A stretch of 64,000 nucleotides of DNA from Ascidiimonas sp046199005 (GTDB lineage Bacteria; Bacteroidota; Bacteroidia; Flavobacteriales; Flavobacteriaceae). Of this stretch, positions 23,472 to 32,605 are shown in pieces. A program made the translations under genes and the position numbers. Each line of letters starts with the position of its first letter. Positions within the stretch are counted from its first letter, which is position 1. A model generated the notes under the pieces. The model made no database searches, was not told the origin of the DNA, and saw only the letters and a program-made list of their open reading frames with translations. The stretch is taken from NCBI GenBank assembly GCA_046199005.1, contig CP176050.1, positions 3,410,001 to 3,474,000 on the forward strand. The letters are read 5' to 3'.

Positions 23472-23482
23472 AGGTGTGTTTT

Positions 23483-26400
23483 TTATTGATTTCTGTAATT
23501 GTAGCTGTTTTGAGAAAGAATCCTGCCTTGGTGATCGCGTACGATCTTAAGTCGGTTCTGGGCATCGTATTCGTAGGTGGTCACGAGTCCCCGGGGATCG
23601 GTCATTTGGGTCATACCTACCAAAGGTTTGTACTGGTAGGTGGTGACCATGGCCTGCGGAAGGGTAGCTCTCAAGCCGTCTAACAAACTGATGTTGGTTT
23701 CATTAAAGTTTTTAAGCTGCGTTTCGGTATAACCCAGAGCGGTAGCGACTTCTGTAAAACTGGCATTCTTGATCTCGGCAACGGGATATTGACCGTTATA
23801 AGCCCAGATAAGGGTGATCTGAATGCCATTTGGGGTACGGTATTGTAGCAAGGTACCATCGTCATCATATTTTTCGTAAAGTATACGGGTATCTTCTGCA
23901 GTGTTCCCTTTTTGTGTTAGCACCTGACTTTCCAGAACAAGGTTTGCGGTACTGGTGGTAGTTGCAAATACTGATTTCTGTCGGTTGATCAGCGTAGCTT
24001 CCGGATTGGCGGCTGTGCCTTTAAACGATTCAGTAAGAATAGCCTGATTTACCCGGTTGGCATTTATAAGATCTGCCATAAAGGGATCAGTAAGATCTTG
24101 CGGATAATATGCACGGGAGGTCATAGTAACTCCCTGGCTGTTCACTGTTTGTGTTCTGGTCAAATTGTAATGTACTACATTATCATAGAAATAATCGGTA
24201 CTTCGGTTTACCTCTGTTCCGTCTAAATACTCATAGGTAGTTGTCTTTTTGAGCTTATAGAGCTTATTGTTGTTGAGATCTTCGGTCGCCATCACTTCAT
24301 AAGGATGTGTAATGGGGAAAACATTCCCTGTCCAGTATAAAATGGGTTGATCGGGATAAGCGAATACACCTCCTCTAAACTGGGTATACTCATTGACAGT
24401 TTTTCGTTGTACCTGATTATTGGCATTCATAATAGTCTCTTCTAAGACATTCCCGTTTTGATACTCGTAGGTAATGGGTGGTGCTCCTAAAATATAGACA
24501 TCACCATAATTGAGATTGTACGTATTGTAATAGGTTTGAAAATCTACACAAGGATCGTCAATAGCATCTAGGCAAGCGTAATTATTACATTGGTATGAGT
24601 TGCTATTATTACTGTCTAATTGAGGGGTACACCCAATGAATCGTGTTACCCGGTCATTTGGTTTGTTGATGAATCGGGTAACAACACTTCCATTTGAATT
24701 GCCGGAAGCATCGACTTTTTTCGACATCACGCGACTGTAACCAACCATTTGTCCAGAGGCAGAAGGATTGGTGCGGATGCGGTTATCTGAATGCAGCGTA
24801 GCCCGATGATCTTGAAAATCTACGGTATTTTCAGGGGTGTATTCAAAGAAACCGTTCCCTTTGGAATGAAAAATAAGTTCATCCATCAATTTTCCGCTGG
24901 AAACCAGTTTCCCCTGCCCGTTATCTTCTTCATAGCTAAAGGTTTCTGCACTTATAAAAGTACCGTCGTAATCTTTGTTGATCAATTGTTTGATACGCAG
25001 GCCGCCTACTGTAAAATCTTCGCTTACAGGAGCGTTCACACTATTATCTTCATACCAGGTAAGCTGTGCAGATGCATTGGCAACCACTAAAAAGGGACTG
25101 TTCTGAGTCCAGTTAGCAAAATGTAATTTATAGCTGCCCGGCATAAGGAGAAGTTCTTCTTCAAGCGTAACGGTGTAGGTATTGGTATCAAACTGATTGT
25201 CGTAATAAAAGAGGTTTTGAATATCACCGGTAGTTATATTTTCTAGCCATACTGCAGGACCGGAAGGGTTTACGCCCTGGTTACATCCGGTAGTACAATT
25301 TAAGGTAGCAGCCACTCGCACGTTAAATGCCTGTCCGTTGCAAAAATTCATGTCATTTATCGTAAAACCCCCTGCGTTGGTATTGATCGTACTATTGCTC
25401 ATCTGACAGGAGTTATTCCCAAAGAGAGAATATGTTGGATCGTTGGCTAGTTTCAGATATTGATAGGGGAAATTATAGGCTTCTGAAGAACTGAGACCAC
25501 TGGAATTCAAAACGTTATTCGCCTGATAAGATGGATTGTAGCTAATTTGCTCCAAATTCACTGTATGACCTTCATAGTGCATCTCGGTGCTTCCGCCGGT
25601 AGGATAGGTCACTTTTTCTAACATGCCGTAGGAGGCATAGGCAGGATCGCTTTTGCGGCTTACGCCCGTCTGCTTGTAAAAGCACTCATAGTTTTGATTA
25701 TTATTCCAGCTAGGTGTATGTACTTCAAAAAAACGATTCATACTGGGAATGCGATGCGGGTTGGTATCCAGTCCATTATAGAAGCCCCAAAAATCGGTGC
25801 CTTTAGTATCTTTAGGCGGAAGGCTATTGCTGTTTTTATATTGAAAGTGGTATCTCTGGTCTTGTATATGTAGGGAGTCTAATTTTAATCGCAAATACTT
25901 TTCTTTGTCTGATGTAGTCGCTTCGTCCTGATTAAAATAGCTATGAAAGAATTGTGCGGAGGTTACGATTTCATTCTGAGAGTTGCGAACAGTGATCTGT
26001 TGCAATTTCTTAGGATCGTACGCATGTGGCTGAATGGAGGGCGTCCATCCCGAGATACCGGAAAGCTGACGGAAGGCGGCTACGGAAAAGAGATCATCTC
26101 TATTGTTGGAGATCGTGAAGGTCACACTGCCAAAATCGCCGGTGATCGTACTGGTATGAAGCGTATGAAAAGCATTCATGGAGGCAGATGCAGCGTTAGG
26201 TGCTGAGATGGTATTTTCAAAATTTTGCGTTTGCCCGTTTATAGGCGTGTTGTGAATTGTAAAATTATAGCTCTCTGAAAATGATGGATAAGACAGGAAA
26301 AATCCGGATTCATAAGTGAAAAACAATTCCTGACCAAAAGGTGCCACGATCTTTGAAGGTTTCCAGGCGGAAATCATGTAGCGGGTTTGATTGGTACTCC

Positions 26401-27196
26401 ATGGCGGAATGCCTTGCAACAGGGTTTGCTGATTAATAGTTCCCGGAGCAGCATCCCAGCTGCTATATCCTGTGGATTTTTCTTTTTCGGTAAAGTGGTA
26501 GGTAAAACCATTGGGATCAATCACCTGAAACTCTTGTGTAGAAATGGTATAGGTTATTTTAAAATTACGCTGGTCGAGTATAAGTGCAGCTAACACGTTT
26601 TCGCCAGAAGCTTTTTTTGGCAGGTAAAATTTACAAGAACCCGATGGCGTATTCACGGTGAACAGGTCGGGCTGCATATCCCTTGGTTTGTTCAGCGTCA
26701 TTAAACTATCTAGATATTTTAAATGCACCGATGCAACCTTTGGCTCAAAATTATTCACCTCTTCTCTTACCAGATAGTTCTCGGTAAAGATCCAACCAAC
26801 GCTTTCGGTTTCTACATCTGCATTTCGAATATCTTCAAAGTCATTTACTTCTCTTGTGATGGTAATTCCTTCGGATAAATTCCAGCCCAATCCTACCCAC
26901 GAAGCGTCTTGATTTACACGAATGCCTCCAGTATTATAGGAAAGATTCACGGGTATGGTGAGACCTTCAAAGTCAATTTGATAAATAGGAACACGCACGT
27001 TTACTGTACCATTATATTTATTCACCGGAAGATTCCCAAAGGTACCTAAAGCCGCTACCTCCGGGCTTGCTGGTATCTTCTGTACCTCATACGATTTTGG
27101 ACCTATGGCGTTTTGAGCTTGTTGCCCACTTACCATCATTGGTAATATTAAAAGTAGTAACACGCGGATGAATCCGGAGGTAATTATTTTGTTCAT
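23483..27196 (-). CDS. secreted SpvB/RHS-like N-terminal partner protein
   Basis: 1237 aa with a signal peptide (MNKIITSGFIRVLLLLILPMMVSGQ). Residues about 50-130 resemble the SpvB/TcC-type beginning of insecticidal toxin complex and RHS proteins (VPIYQIDFEGLTIPVNLSYN, VGLGWNLSEG). A long beta-rich middle follows, then a C-terminus with YD repeats (GLVTTYEYDAQNRLKIVRD). No toxin tip. The gene for the tip-bearing RHS protein begins 11 bases after its stop, so the two are one operon and probably form a shared shell. This two-gene split of an RHS scaffold is common in Flavobacteriia (family knowledge). Confidence 0.75.
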   Translation of the reverse strand: MNKIITSGFIRVLLLLILPMMVSGQQAQNAIGPKSYEVQKIPASPEVAALGTFGNLPVNKYNGTVNVRVPIYQIDFEGLTIPVNLSYNTGGIRVNQDASWVGLGWNLSEGITITREVNDFEDIRNADVETESVGWIFTENYLVREEVNNFEPKVASVHLKYLDSLMTLNKPRDMQPDLFTVNTPSGSCKFYLPKKASGENVLAALILDQRNFKITYTISTQEFQVIDPNGFTYHFTEKEKSTGYSSWDAAPGTINQQTLLQGIPPWSTNQTRYMISAWKPSKIVAPFGQELFFTYESGFFLSYPSFSESYNFTIHNTPINGQTQNFENTISAPNAASASMNAFHTLHTSTITGDFGSVTFTISNNRDDLFSVAAFRQLSGISGWTPSIQPHAYDPKKLQQITVRNSQNEIVTSAQFFHSYFNQDEATTSDKEKYLRLKLDSLHIQDQRYHFQYKNSNSLPPKDTKGTDFWGFYNGLDTNPHRIPSMNRFFEVHTPSWNNNQNYECFYKQTGVSRKSDPAYASYGMLEKVTYPTGGSTEMHYEGHTVNLEQISYNPSYQANNVLNSSGLSSSEAYNFPYQYLKLANDPTYSLFGNNSCQMSNSTINTNAGGFTINDMNFCNGQAFNVRVAATLNCTTGCNQGVNPSGPAVWLENITTGDIQNLFYYDNQFDTNTYTVTLEEELLLMPGSYKLHFANWTQNSPFLVVANASAQLTWYEDNSVNAPVSEDFTVGGLRIKQLINKDYDGTFISAETFSYEEDNGQGKLVSSGKLMDELIFHSKGNGFFEYTPENTVDFQDHRATLHSDNRIRTNPSASGQMVGYSRVMSKKVDASGNSNGSVVTRFINKPNDRVTRFIGCTPQLDSNNSNSYQCNNYACLDAIDDPCVDFQTYYNTYNLNYGDVYILGAPPITYEYQNGNVLEETIMNANNQVQRKTVNEYTQFRGGVFAYPDQPILYWTGNVFPITHPYEVMATEDLNNNKLYKLKKTTTYEYLDGTEVNRSTDYFYDNVVHYNLTRTQTVNSQGVTMTSRAYYPQDLTDPFMADLINANRVNQAILTESFKGTAANPEATLINRQKSVFATTTSTANLVLESQVLTQKGNTAEDTRILYEKYDDDGTLLQYRTPNGIQITLIWAYNGQYPVAEIKNASFTEVATALGYTETQLKNFNETNISLLDGLRATLPQAMVTTYQYKPLVGMTQMTDPRGLVTTYEYDAQNRLKIVRDHQGRILSQNSYNYRNQ

Positions 27197-27700
27197 ATTT
27201 ATTAATGTATTATGTAATTTTTCAAACTATGTACAATCGTATTTGTCACTGCATCATTCATAAAAATACGAGGCAAGATGAATAAAATATTCATTACCCG
27301 TACTCTTACTTCTTATGGGATACTAATGTGAATTTTATACGTATTATCTTAAGTCCAGGGGGAGACAGACTTCAAAATTTATTCATAATTCTCTGTGAAA
27401 AGATACTGTAGATGAGTGGAAATTATATAAGAATTTATCAACAAATACTACAAAATTGGCTTCTTTAAATCTAAGTTTTTACATGAAATCTAACCTAATT
27501 ACCTGAAAGACAAAAAGAAAAATGTTTCCTGATCATTGTTAATTATTTTCTGATGAAATCCTTCAAAGAGATTATTTTTTCTTTGGCTAGGGAAATTACG
27601 GATTGCAATTATGTTCCCGAAGGCTTTAAAGGAAAAATATCAAACAACCACTGGATATATATTTAATCTATCTCCATAAGTTGATTACATATCCCTGCAA
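27197..27700. other. 504-bp intergenic region upstream of the RHS operon
   Basis: AT-rich and without a convincing gene on either strand. The RHS operon promoter must lie in its left part; I see no clean TTG/TAnnTTTG pair. Nothing else recognised. Confidence 0.5.
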
Positions 27701-28099
27701 TCAATAAGCATTCAATGTAAATGAAAACTGATTACTTCTTAAATCGTATACATCAAAAATAATATCTAAAATTTTCCTTTGCAGCATCGGAATCTTTGTT
27801 GTGGCTGATACTGGTTGATAATAAAAAATTTGATTCTGATCCTTGATTTTACGGAATTGAGTAAACGTATTTAAACTCATGAACCTATTAAAATTAGATT
27901 CATTGTCGGTTTTGCTCTTGTGGAAACGCAGCAGCAGCAGCAATTCGTTTTCGTCAATAACATAGACTTTATTCCAAGTTGCCACTTCATTTCCCTTATA
28001 AATTTGAAGAAGAACCTGCCCGTCATCTCTGAAAAAATCTAATTGCAAACCTTTTTCATCAGATCTGATAAAAAATTGCAATGCAGTTGTTAGGTTCAT
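27701..28099 (-). CDS. hypothetical protein
   Basis: 132-aa soluble protein with regular beta-strand spacing (LQLDFFRDDGQVLLQIY, WNKVYVIDENELLLLLRF). No family recognised. It is 26 bp past the stop of the serine hydrolase gene and probably co-transcribed with it. Codon pattern and continuous hydrophobic spacing support a real gene. Confidence 0.55.
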   Translation of the reverse strand: MNLTTALQFFIRSDEKGLQLDFFRDDGQVLLQIYKGNEVATWNKVYVIDENELLLLLRFHKSKTDNESNFNRFMSLNTFTQFRKIKDQNQIFYYQPVSATTKIPMLQRKILDIIFDVYDLRSNQFSFTLNAY

Positions 28100-28125
28100 A
28101 TTTTATTTTCATCTCATACTTAAAA

Positions 28126-29520
28126 TCACTCGAAACCGGATTTTTTATCTTCAAAATATTGTTCTTCTAATTCCTGGTAAGCGGGAGACACAAAGAATAT
28201 AGAAGCTCCAGGAATATTTTTTAGCGATTTTAAATCGGTAAAGCCATTTCTAAACAGTTCTTCTGTATAGAAAAGTGCCATATCGTAATTAAGCTTTTTT
28301 GCTGCATGCCCAATAACATTAAAATAGGCTTCTTCCTGTTTTTTATCTGCAAGCGTCATAAAAATGTTCGCATAGAGCCATTTTTCACTGTCGGTTGAGT
28401 CTTTTTGCGTCATCGCGACTTCTCTTGCTGCAGTGTACAGCAATGATTTTAATCGTTTTCCCGTTCTTTTTTTGTAAAAGTCGTTACTTGTAGTGAAACT
28501 GTCTATCTGTTGTAACTGACTCTCCCACCATCCTAAATTATCAAAATTAAGAGAGTCAAGGTCATCTCGAAAATAAAGAGCATACATACTTCTAAGATCT
28601 TCTTCTTCCCAGGTAGCCGTCTTGTCTTTTTTGATACGTGCTTTATAGAGCGGATCTCGTTTGAGAAGCCTTATCTTCTTTTTTAAACTATCGGTATCCA
28701 GTTCAGGGGCATAATTCTTCCTGATTCGCGTCAAATTTTCAATAGCATTTTCTTTATCAAAGCGTGCCAGCCTATCGGCCTCCCGAAGGTCTTCCTGATA
28801 TGCCGCCAGCAATTCTTCTTTTTCTAATTTATTTAGTTTGGTAAGATATCTTAATTGAATCCATTTAAAAGCTTCTTCAATATGTTTTGCTTCCGGCCAA
28901 TTATGACCTCCTTTGAAAGTGGTCAATTCATTAGGAATTCTTCTGGCATCTAAATATTGTTGAGCCGATTCCATTTCGATATAATTAAAATCTTCGTTAC
29001 CGACCAATCCGATAAAATAAAAATCTGGTCTTTTTGGATAATAGACCACATCAGTCGAAAAACTAGCCCCACACGCTATTACTGCTTCAATTTTTCTGGT
29101 GATCACTGCAATGGTGGTCGCCAATCGAGCTCCGCCAGAAAAGCCTGCTGTAAAGATACGAGTGGTTTGTATAGGATATGTTTTTCCGATTTCCAACGAT
29201 AATTTATCGAATCTCGCCAGATTCTTTTCTAAGACATCATTTTTTATCTGGTTAGAAGCTACTACAATGAAATCATATTTCTCTGCGACATCTTTAAACA
29301 ATTCTACAGCTCTCTTCCCATTACCTTCGGGATCAAAAACAAACAGCAAGGGCCATTTTTGATTCATTGTAAATTCTTGAGGTAAGTATAGTGTATACGT
29401 CGCAGTAGAGTCTGTTACCATCTCTATTTGATCTATTACGACTCCTTTTTTGAGTCGTAATTGCTGGGCATCAGTAACTGAGATCATCAAAAGAAAAGAA
29501 AGAAAGAAAAGTTTGTTCAT
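28126..29520 (-). CDS. secreted alpha/beta-hydrolase (esterase/depolymerase-like)
   Basis: About 464 aa from the ATG at 29520, chosen because it begins directly with a signal peptide (MNKLFFLSFLLMISVTDAQ); a start 24 bases upstream would add a hydrophilic extension. The N-terminal alpha/beta-hydrolase domain has PLLFVFDPEGNG, the nucleophile elbow AGFSGGAR (Ser near 130) and the catalytic-His segment KGGHNWPEA. The C-terminal ~230 aa are helical and TPR-like (KNAIENLTRIRKNY, TEELFRNGF). Likely hydrolyses an ester or peptide in the periplasm; the substrate is unknown. Confidence 0.75.
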   Translation of the reverse strand: MNKLFFLSFLLMISVTDAQQLRLKKGVVIDQIEMVTDSTATYTLYLPQEFTMNQKWPLLFVFDPEGNGKRAVELFKDVAEKYDFIVVASNQIKNDVLEKNLARFDKLSLEIGKTYPIQTTRIFTAGFSGGARLATTIAVITRKIEAVIACGASFSTDVVYYPKRPDFYFIGLVGNEDFNYIEMESAQQYLDARRIPNELTTFKGGHNWPEAKHIEEAFKWIQLRYLTKLNKLEKEELLAAYQEDLREADRLARFDKENAIENLTRIRKNYAPELDTDSLKKKIRLLKRDPLYKARIKKDKTATWEEEDLRSMYALYFRDDLDSLNFDNLGWWESQLQQIDSFTTSNDFYKKRTGKRLKSLLYTAAREVAMTQKDSTDSEKWLYANIFMTLADKKQEEAYFNVIGHAAKKLNYDMALFYTEELFRNGFTDLKSLKNIPGASIFFVSPAYQELEEQYFEDKKSGFE

Positions 29521-29706
29521 GGTTGCCGAAGTTTTATCTAACACCTGCTCTTACAAGCATCAAAAATCCTGCCGTATTTGCATATTTTGATACAACTGTA
29601 TAAAGCCTAAAGATAAAAAAACGAACGCATGTTTAACTTATGTCTTCATTAAATTTAAGACAGATTTGCTGTAGGCATTTATCTGGGATAATGAAAGATT
29701 AAATCC

Positions 29707-31260
29707 TCATCGAACACGATGTTTGTTTTGGATTGCCTTATAATATTTCTTCAATTCTTTTGCTACCACCGGTGTTAACAAAAACAATCCTATCATATTA
29801 GGTACCATCATCGCAAAGACCATGGCGTCTGAAAATCCGATCACGGCATCTAAACTTGCCGCTGCTCCAATGATCACGAAACCACAGAAAAGAAACTTGT
29901 ACGTATATCCTAAAACTTCATTTTTTCCAAACAGATAGGTCCATGCCTGATATCCGTAGTACGACCATGATATCATAGATGAGAATGCGAAGAGTATCAC
30001 GGCAATGGTCAACACATAAGGGAACCAGGAAATTGTGCTTTCCAAAGCTCCTGAGGTTAGCAAGACTCCTTGTTCGGGAGATACGGTAGCTCCAACTGTG
30101 AGCTGCCCGGTGATGATAAGTGCCAGCGCAGTCATCGTACACACCAATACGGTATCTATAAATGGTTCTAACAAAGCTACCAGTCCTTCACTTGCGGGAT
30201 AACTGGTCTTTACTGCAGCATGTGCAATAGCAGCCGAACCTATACCTGCTTCGTTAGAGAAAGCTCCTCTCCTGAAACCCTGAACTAGTACACCCATGAA
30301 TCCGCCGGCAATGCCTGAGGGACTAAAAGCTCCTGACCATATCTGCCCAAACGCATCGGGAATTAACCTATAATTTGTACCTACAACCACAAGAATTGCC
30401 AATATATATGTGACTACCATGGCTGGAACTATTTTATCGGTGACTTTAGCGATTTTTTTAATTCCCCCTATAATTACTATTCCTACCAAAACAGCCATGA
30501 TAACGCCAAAAAGCCAACCTTTCTCATGAAAAAGACTATGTTCTCCGCCGGTTACATTCTCAAATAACTTAAATGCCTGATTCGCCTGAAACATGTTTCC
30601 TCCCCCAAATGAGCCCCCTACGCACATGATGGCAAAAAGAACAGCCAGCACTTTCCCTAAACCTGAAAGCCCCTTGTCTTTTAATCCCTTGCTTAAATAA
30701 TACATGGGACCCCCAAAGACCACTCCTTTTTCATTCACTTCACGATAGGCCACACCTAAGGTGCACTCTACGAATTTAGACGCCATGCCTAACAACCCTA
30801 TAATGATCATCCAGAACGTAGCGCCTGCGCCTCCTATTGATAAAGCAATGGCAACACCTCCTATATTACCTAAACCAACAGTAGCGGATAAAGCAGTGGT
30901 AAGTGCCTGAAAATGTGAGACCTCACCTTCTGATGGGTTTTTATTTTCTTCGCCTTCGTTCTCACCGTTTTCCAGATGATCATAATCGCCTTTTACGATT
31001 CGGATGGAAGTACCGAAACTCCTGAAGTTAATTCCCCTGAAATACAGCGTAAAATAGAAGGCCCCAACAAAAAGTATGACCAGCACCCATGGAACTGCTA
31101 CAGAAGCAGTGATAGGTATTTCTGCATTAATCGCCGCTACAAACCAACCGGTGGCACGTTGAAACTTTTCATTGATCAACGCATCTGTACTGCCTGTTAA
31201 ATAAAAGCTGTGAGCGAATCTGTAATTAGGAATTGCGAAATCTAAAAGTAAAAAGCGCAT
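29707..31260 (-). CDS. sodium:alanine/glycine symporter (AGCS family)
   Basis: 517-aa polytopic membrane protein. AGCS motifs seen: FQALTTALSATVGLGNIGGVA in the N-terminal part, GGPMYYLSKGL, and AFSNEAGIGSAAIAHAA in the second half. Imports small neutral amino acids with Na+. The N-terminal ~45 residues before the first conserved helix are poorly conserved in character, so a later start is possible. A hydrophilic loop (ENGENEGEENKNPSEGE) before the core is unusual but tolerated. Regulator gene lies next upstream. Confidence 0.9.
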   Translation of the reverse strand: MRFLLLDFAIPNYRFAHSFYLTGSTDALINEKFQRATGWFVAAINAEIPITASVAVPWVLVILFVGAFYFTLYFRGINFRSFGTSIRIVKGDYDHLENGENEGEENKNPSEGEVSHFQALTTALSATVGLGNIGGVAIALSIGGAGATFWMIIIGLLGMASKFVECTLGVAYREVNEKGVVFGGPMYYLSKGLKDKGLSGLGKVLAVLFAIMCVGGSFGGGNMFQANQAFKLFENVTGGEHSLFHEKGWLFGVIMAVLVGIVIIGGIKKIAKVTDKIVPAMVVTYILAILVVVGTNYRLIPDAFGQIWSGAFSPSGIAGGFMGVLVQGFRRGAFSNEAGIGSAAIAHAAVKTSYPASEGLVALLEPFIDTVLVCTMTALALIITGQLTVGATVSPEQGVLLTSGALESTISWFPYVLTIAVILFAFSSMISWSYYGYQAWTYLFGKNEVLGYTYKFLFCGFVIIGAAASLDAVIGFSDAMVFAMMVPNMIGLFLLTPVVAKELKKYYKAIQNKHRVR

Positions 31261-31359
31261 CTTTCTTGAGTTTTGATGCTGCTAATTTGAAGTAAACTTA
31301 AGGCCGGTGAAAGCGTAAACAATGGTTAAAAACAAGACCTGATATGCGTACGCATGTAC

Positions 31360-32511
31360 TTACGCATGCTCGCTATCTGGTGAAATACTGGCATATTTAC
31401 CTAAATTTTGAGCCTCTGCATATGCAATTAACTGGTCTTTGCCTCCTGCTCCTTTTATTTGCAGTAGTTTCTTGATTTGATGAATGTGTGTCTGGAATCC
31501 GTCAGGACTTATGTGCATTGCCTCGGCAATTTCAGTATACGATTTATTGCCCTTACATATCCATAAATTGGCAAGGACCTCTTGTTGTCGATCAGACAAT
31601 TCTACCTGCGAATCCAGCTGCAGCTGCTGCAATGAGTCTTTGGTTTGCCTTAATTCCCGCTGAAGATTTTCAATAGTATCTAAATGACTTTCAATGGCTG
31701 TTGTGTGTCTATTGTTTTCATGGATAAGCTTCTCATTGTCTGACTTTAATTCCTCAAGCTGTGATTGATGCGCTTCTGTTTCCGATAGAAACTTCCAACT
31801 GTATAGAAGAATTGTAAATAATAAAATAAACAAAAATTTAAAAGCCAGGGCCGTTATCATCCCTACCGCTTGCCAGGTATCTGGATCCATATACTGTTCT
31901 GCCTGCTCCACAGGAAAAATACGATGTGATACGGCTGTTACTATCAATACAAACAAAGCGAAAGAAGGTAAATACATAAAACGCATTTGTCTGTTTGAAA
32001 AGGCTTTATTTAATTCCTGAAGTAAAATAAAAGCAACGATGAGTGAGATGGGAATATCGATGAGCCAGATATAGGTATTGCTTATAATACCTGAACCTCC
32101 TAATGAAGTTGTGATAAAAACGAAAGCGATAATGGCAAAGAATCCTCCAAAAATAACAAAGACTTCACGATCGCTAAATCTATTGATCATTTGGATGATC
32201 AATGTGCGCTTACCCTTATGCTCTATAGAAGGAATAGAAAGCAAAATGAATAAGGAATTAAGCAAAGAAACAAGAACACCTAGGTAGATGATCACTTTGT
32301 CATCCATTGAAAAGTTAAAGCCTGCTACCAGTATGAGATTAGCAAAAGCGCCTATACCCCATATTAATATAGCCCACCCGAACCATTTAATCCCCTTAAT
32401 TGCCAACGGCGATGCATTACGTCTTTTCTCTTTAAAGTAGATACGTTGAATGACGAAGGCTGTAATTAAACAGGCAATGGCGGTGACACTGTATTCTATA
32501 TTGGCAAACAT
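31360..32511 (-). CDS. membrane-anchored LuxR-type HTH regulator
   Basis: 383 aa: about seven hydrophobic segments in residues 1-250 (7TM-like sensor), a coiled coil (about 255-310, SQLEELKSDNEKLIHENNRH, LQRELRQTKDSLQQLQ), and a C-terminal LuxR/GerE-like HTH (ELSDRQQEVLANL, KSYTEIAEAMHISPDGFQTH). The ligand is unknown. Its position just upstream of the AGCS symporter gene on the same strand (100-bp gap) makes that transporter a candidate target. Confidence 0.75.
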   Translation of the reverse strand: MFANIEYSVTAIACLITAFVIQRIYFKEKRRNASPLAIKGIKWFGWAILIWGIGAFANLILVAGFNFSMDDKVIIYLGVLVSLLNSLFILLSIPSIEHKGKRTLIIQMINRFSDREVFVIFGGFFAIIAFVFITTSLGGSGIISNTYIWLIDIPISLIVAFILLQELNKAFSNRQMRFMYLPSFALFVLIVTAVSHRIFPVEQAEQYMDPDTWQAVGMITALAFKFLFILLFTILLYSWKFLSETEAHQSQLEELKSDNEKLIHENNRHTTAIESHLDTIENLQRELRQTKDSLQQLQLDSQVELSDRQQEVLANLWICKGNKSYTEIAEAMHISPDGFQTHIHQIKKLLQIKGAGGKDQLIAYAEAQNLGKYASISPDSEHA

Positions 32512-32605
32512 AAAGCAGCCTGAATTTGTTTCAATTTTAAAGATACTTAAATTGAAGTAATTCGCAGTGGTTGCTCAAATAACTACAAATGATATAAATA
32601 AGCAG

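Noticed and set aside
28957..29362. plus-strand frames opposite the serine hydrolase
   Set aside because: Antisense shadows; the minus-strand gene has signal peptide and catalytic motifs.
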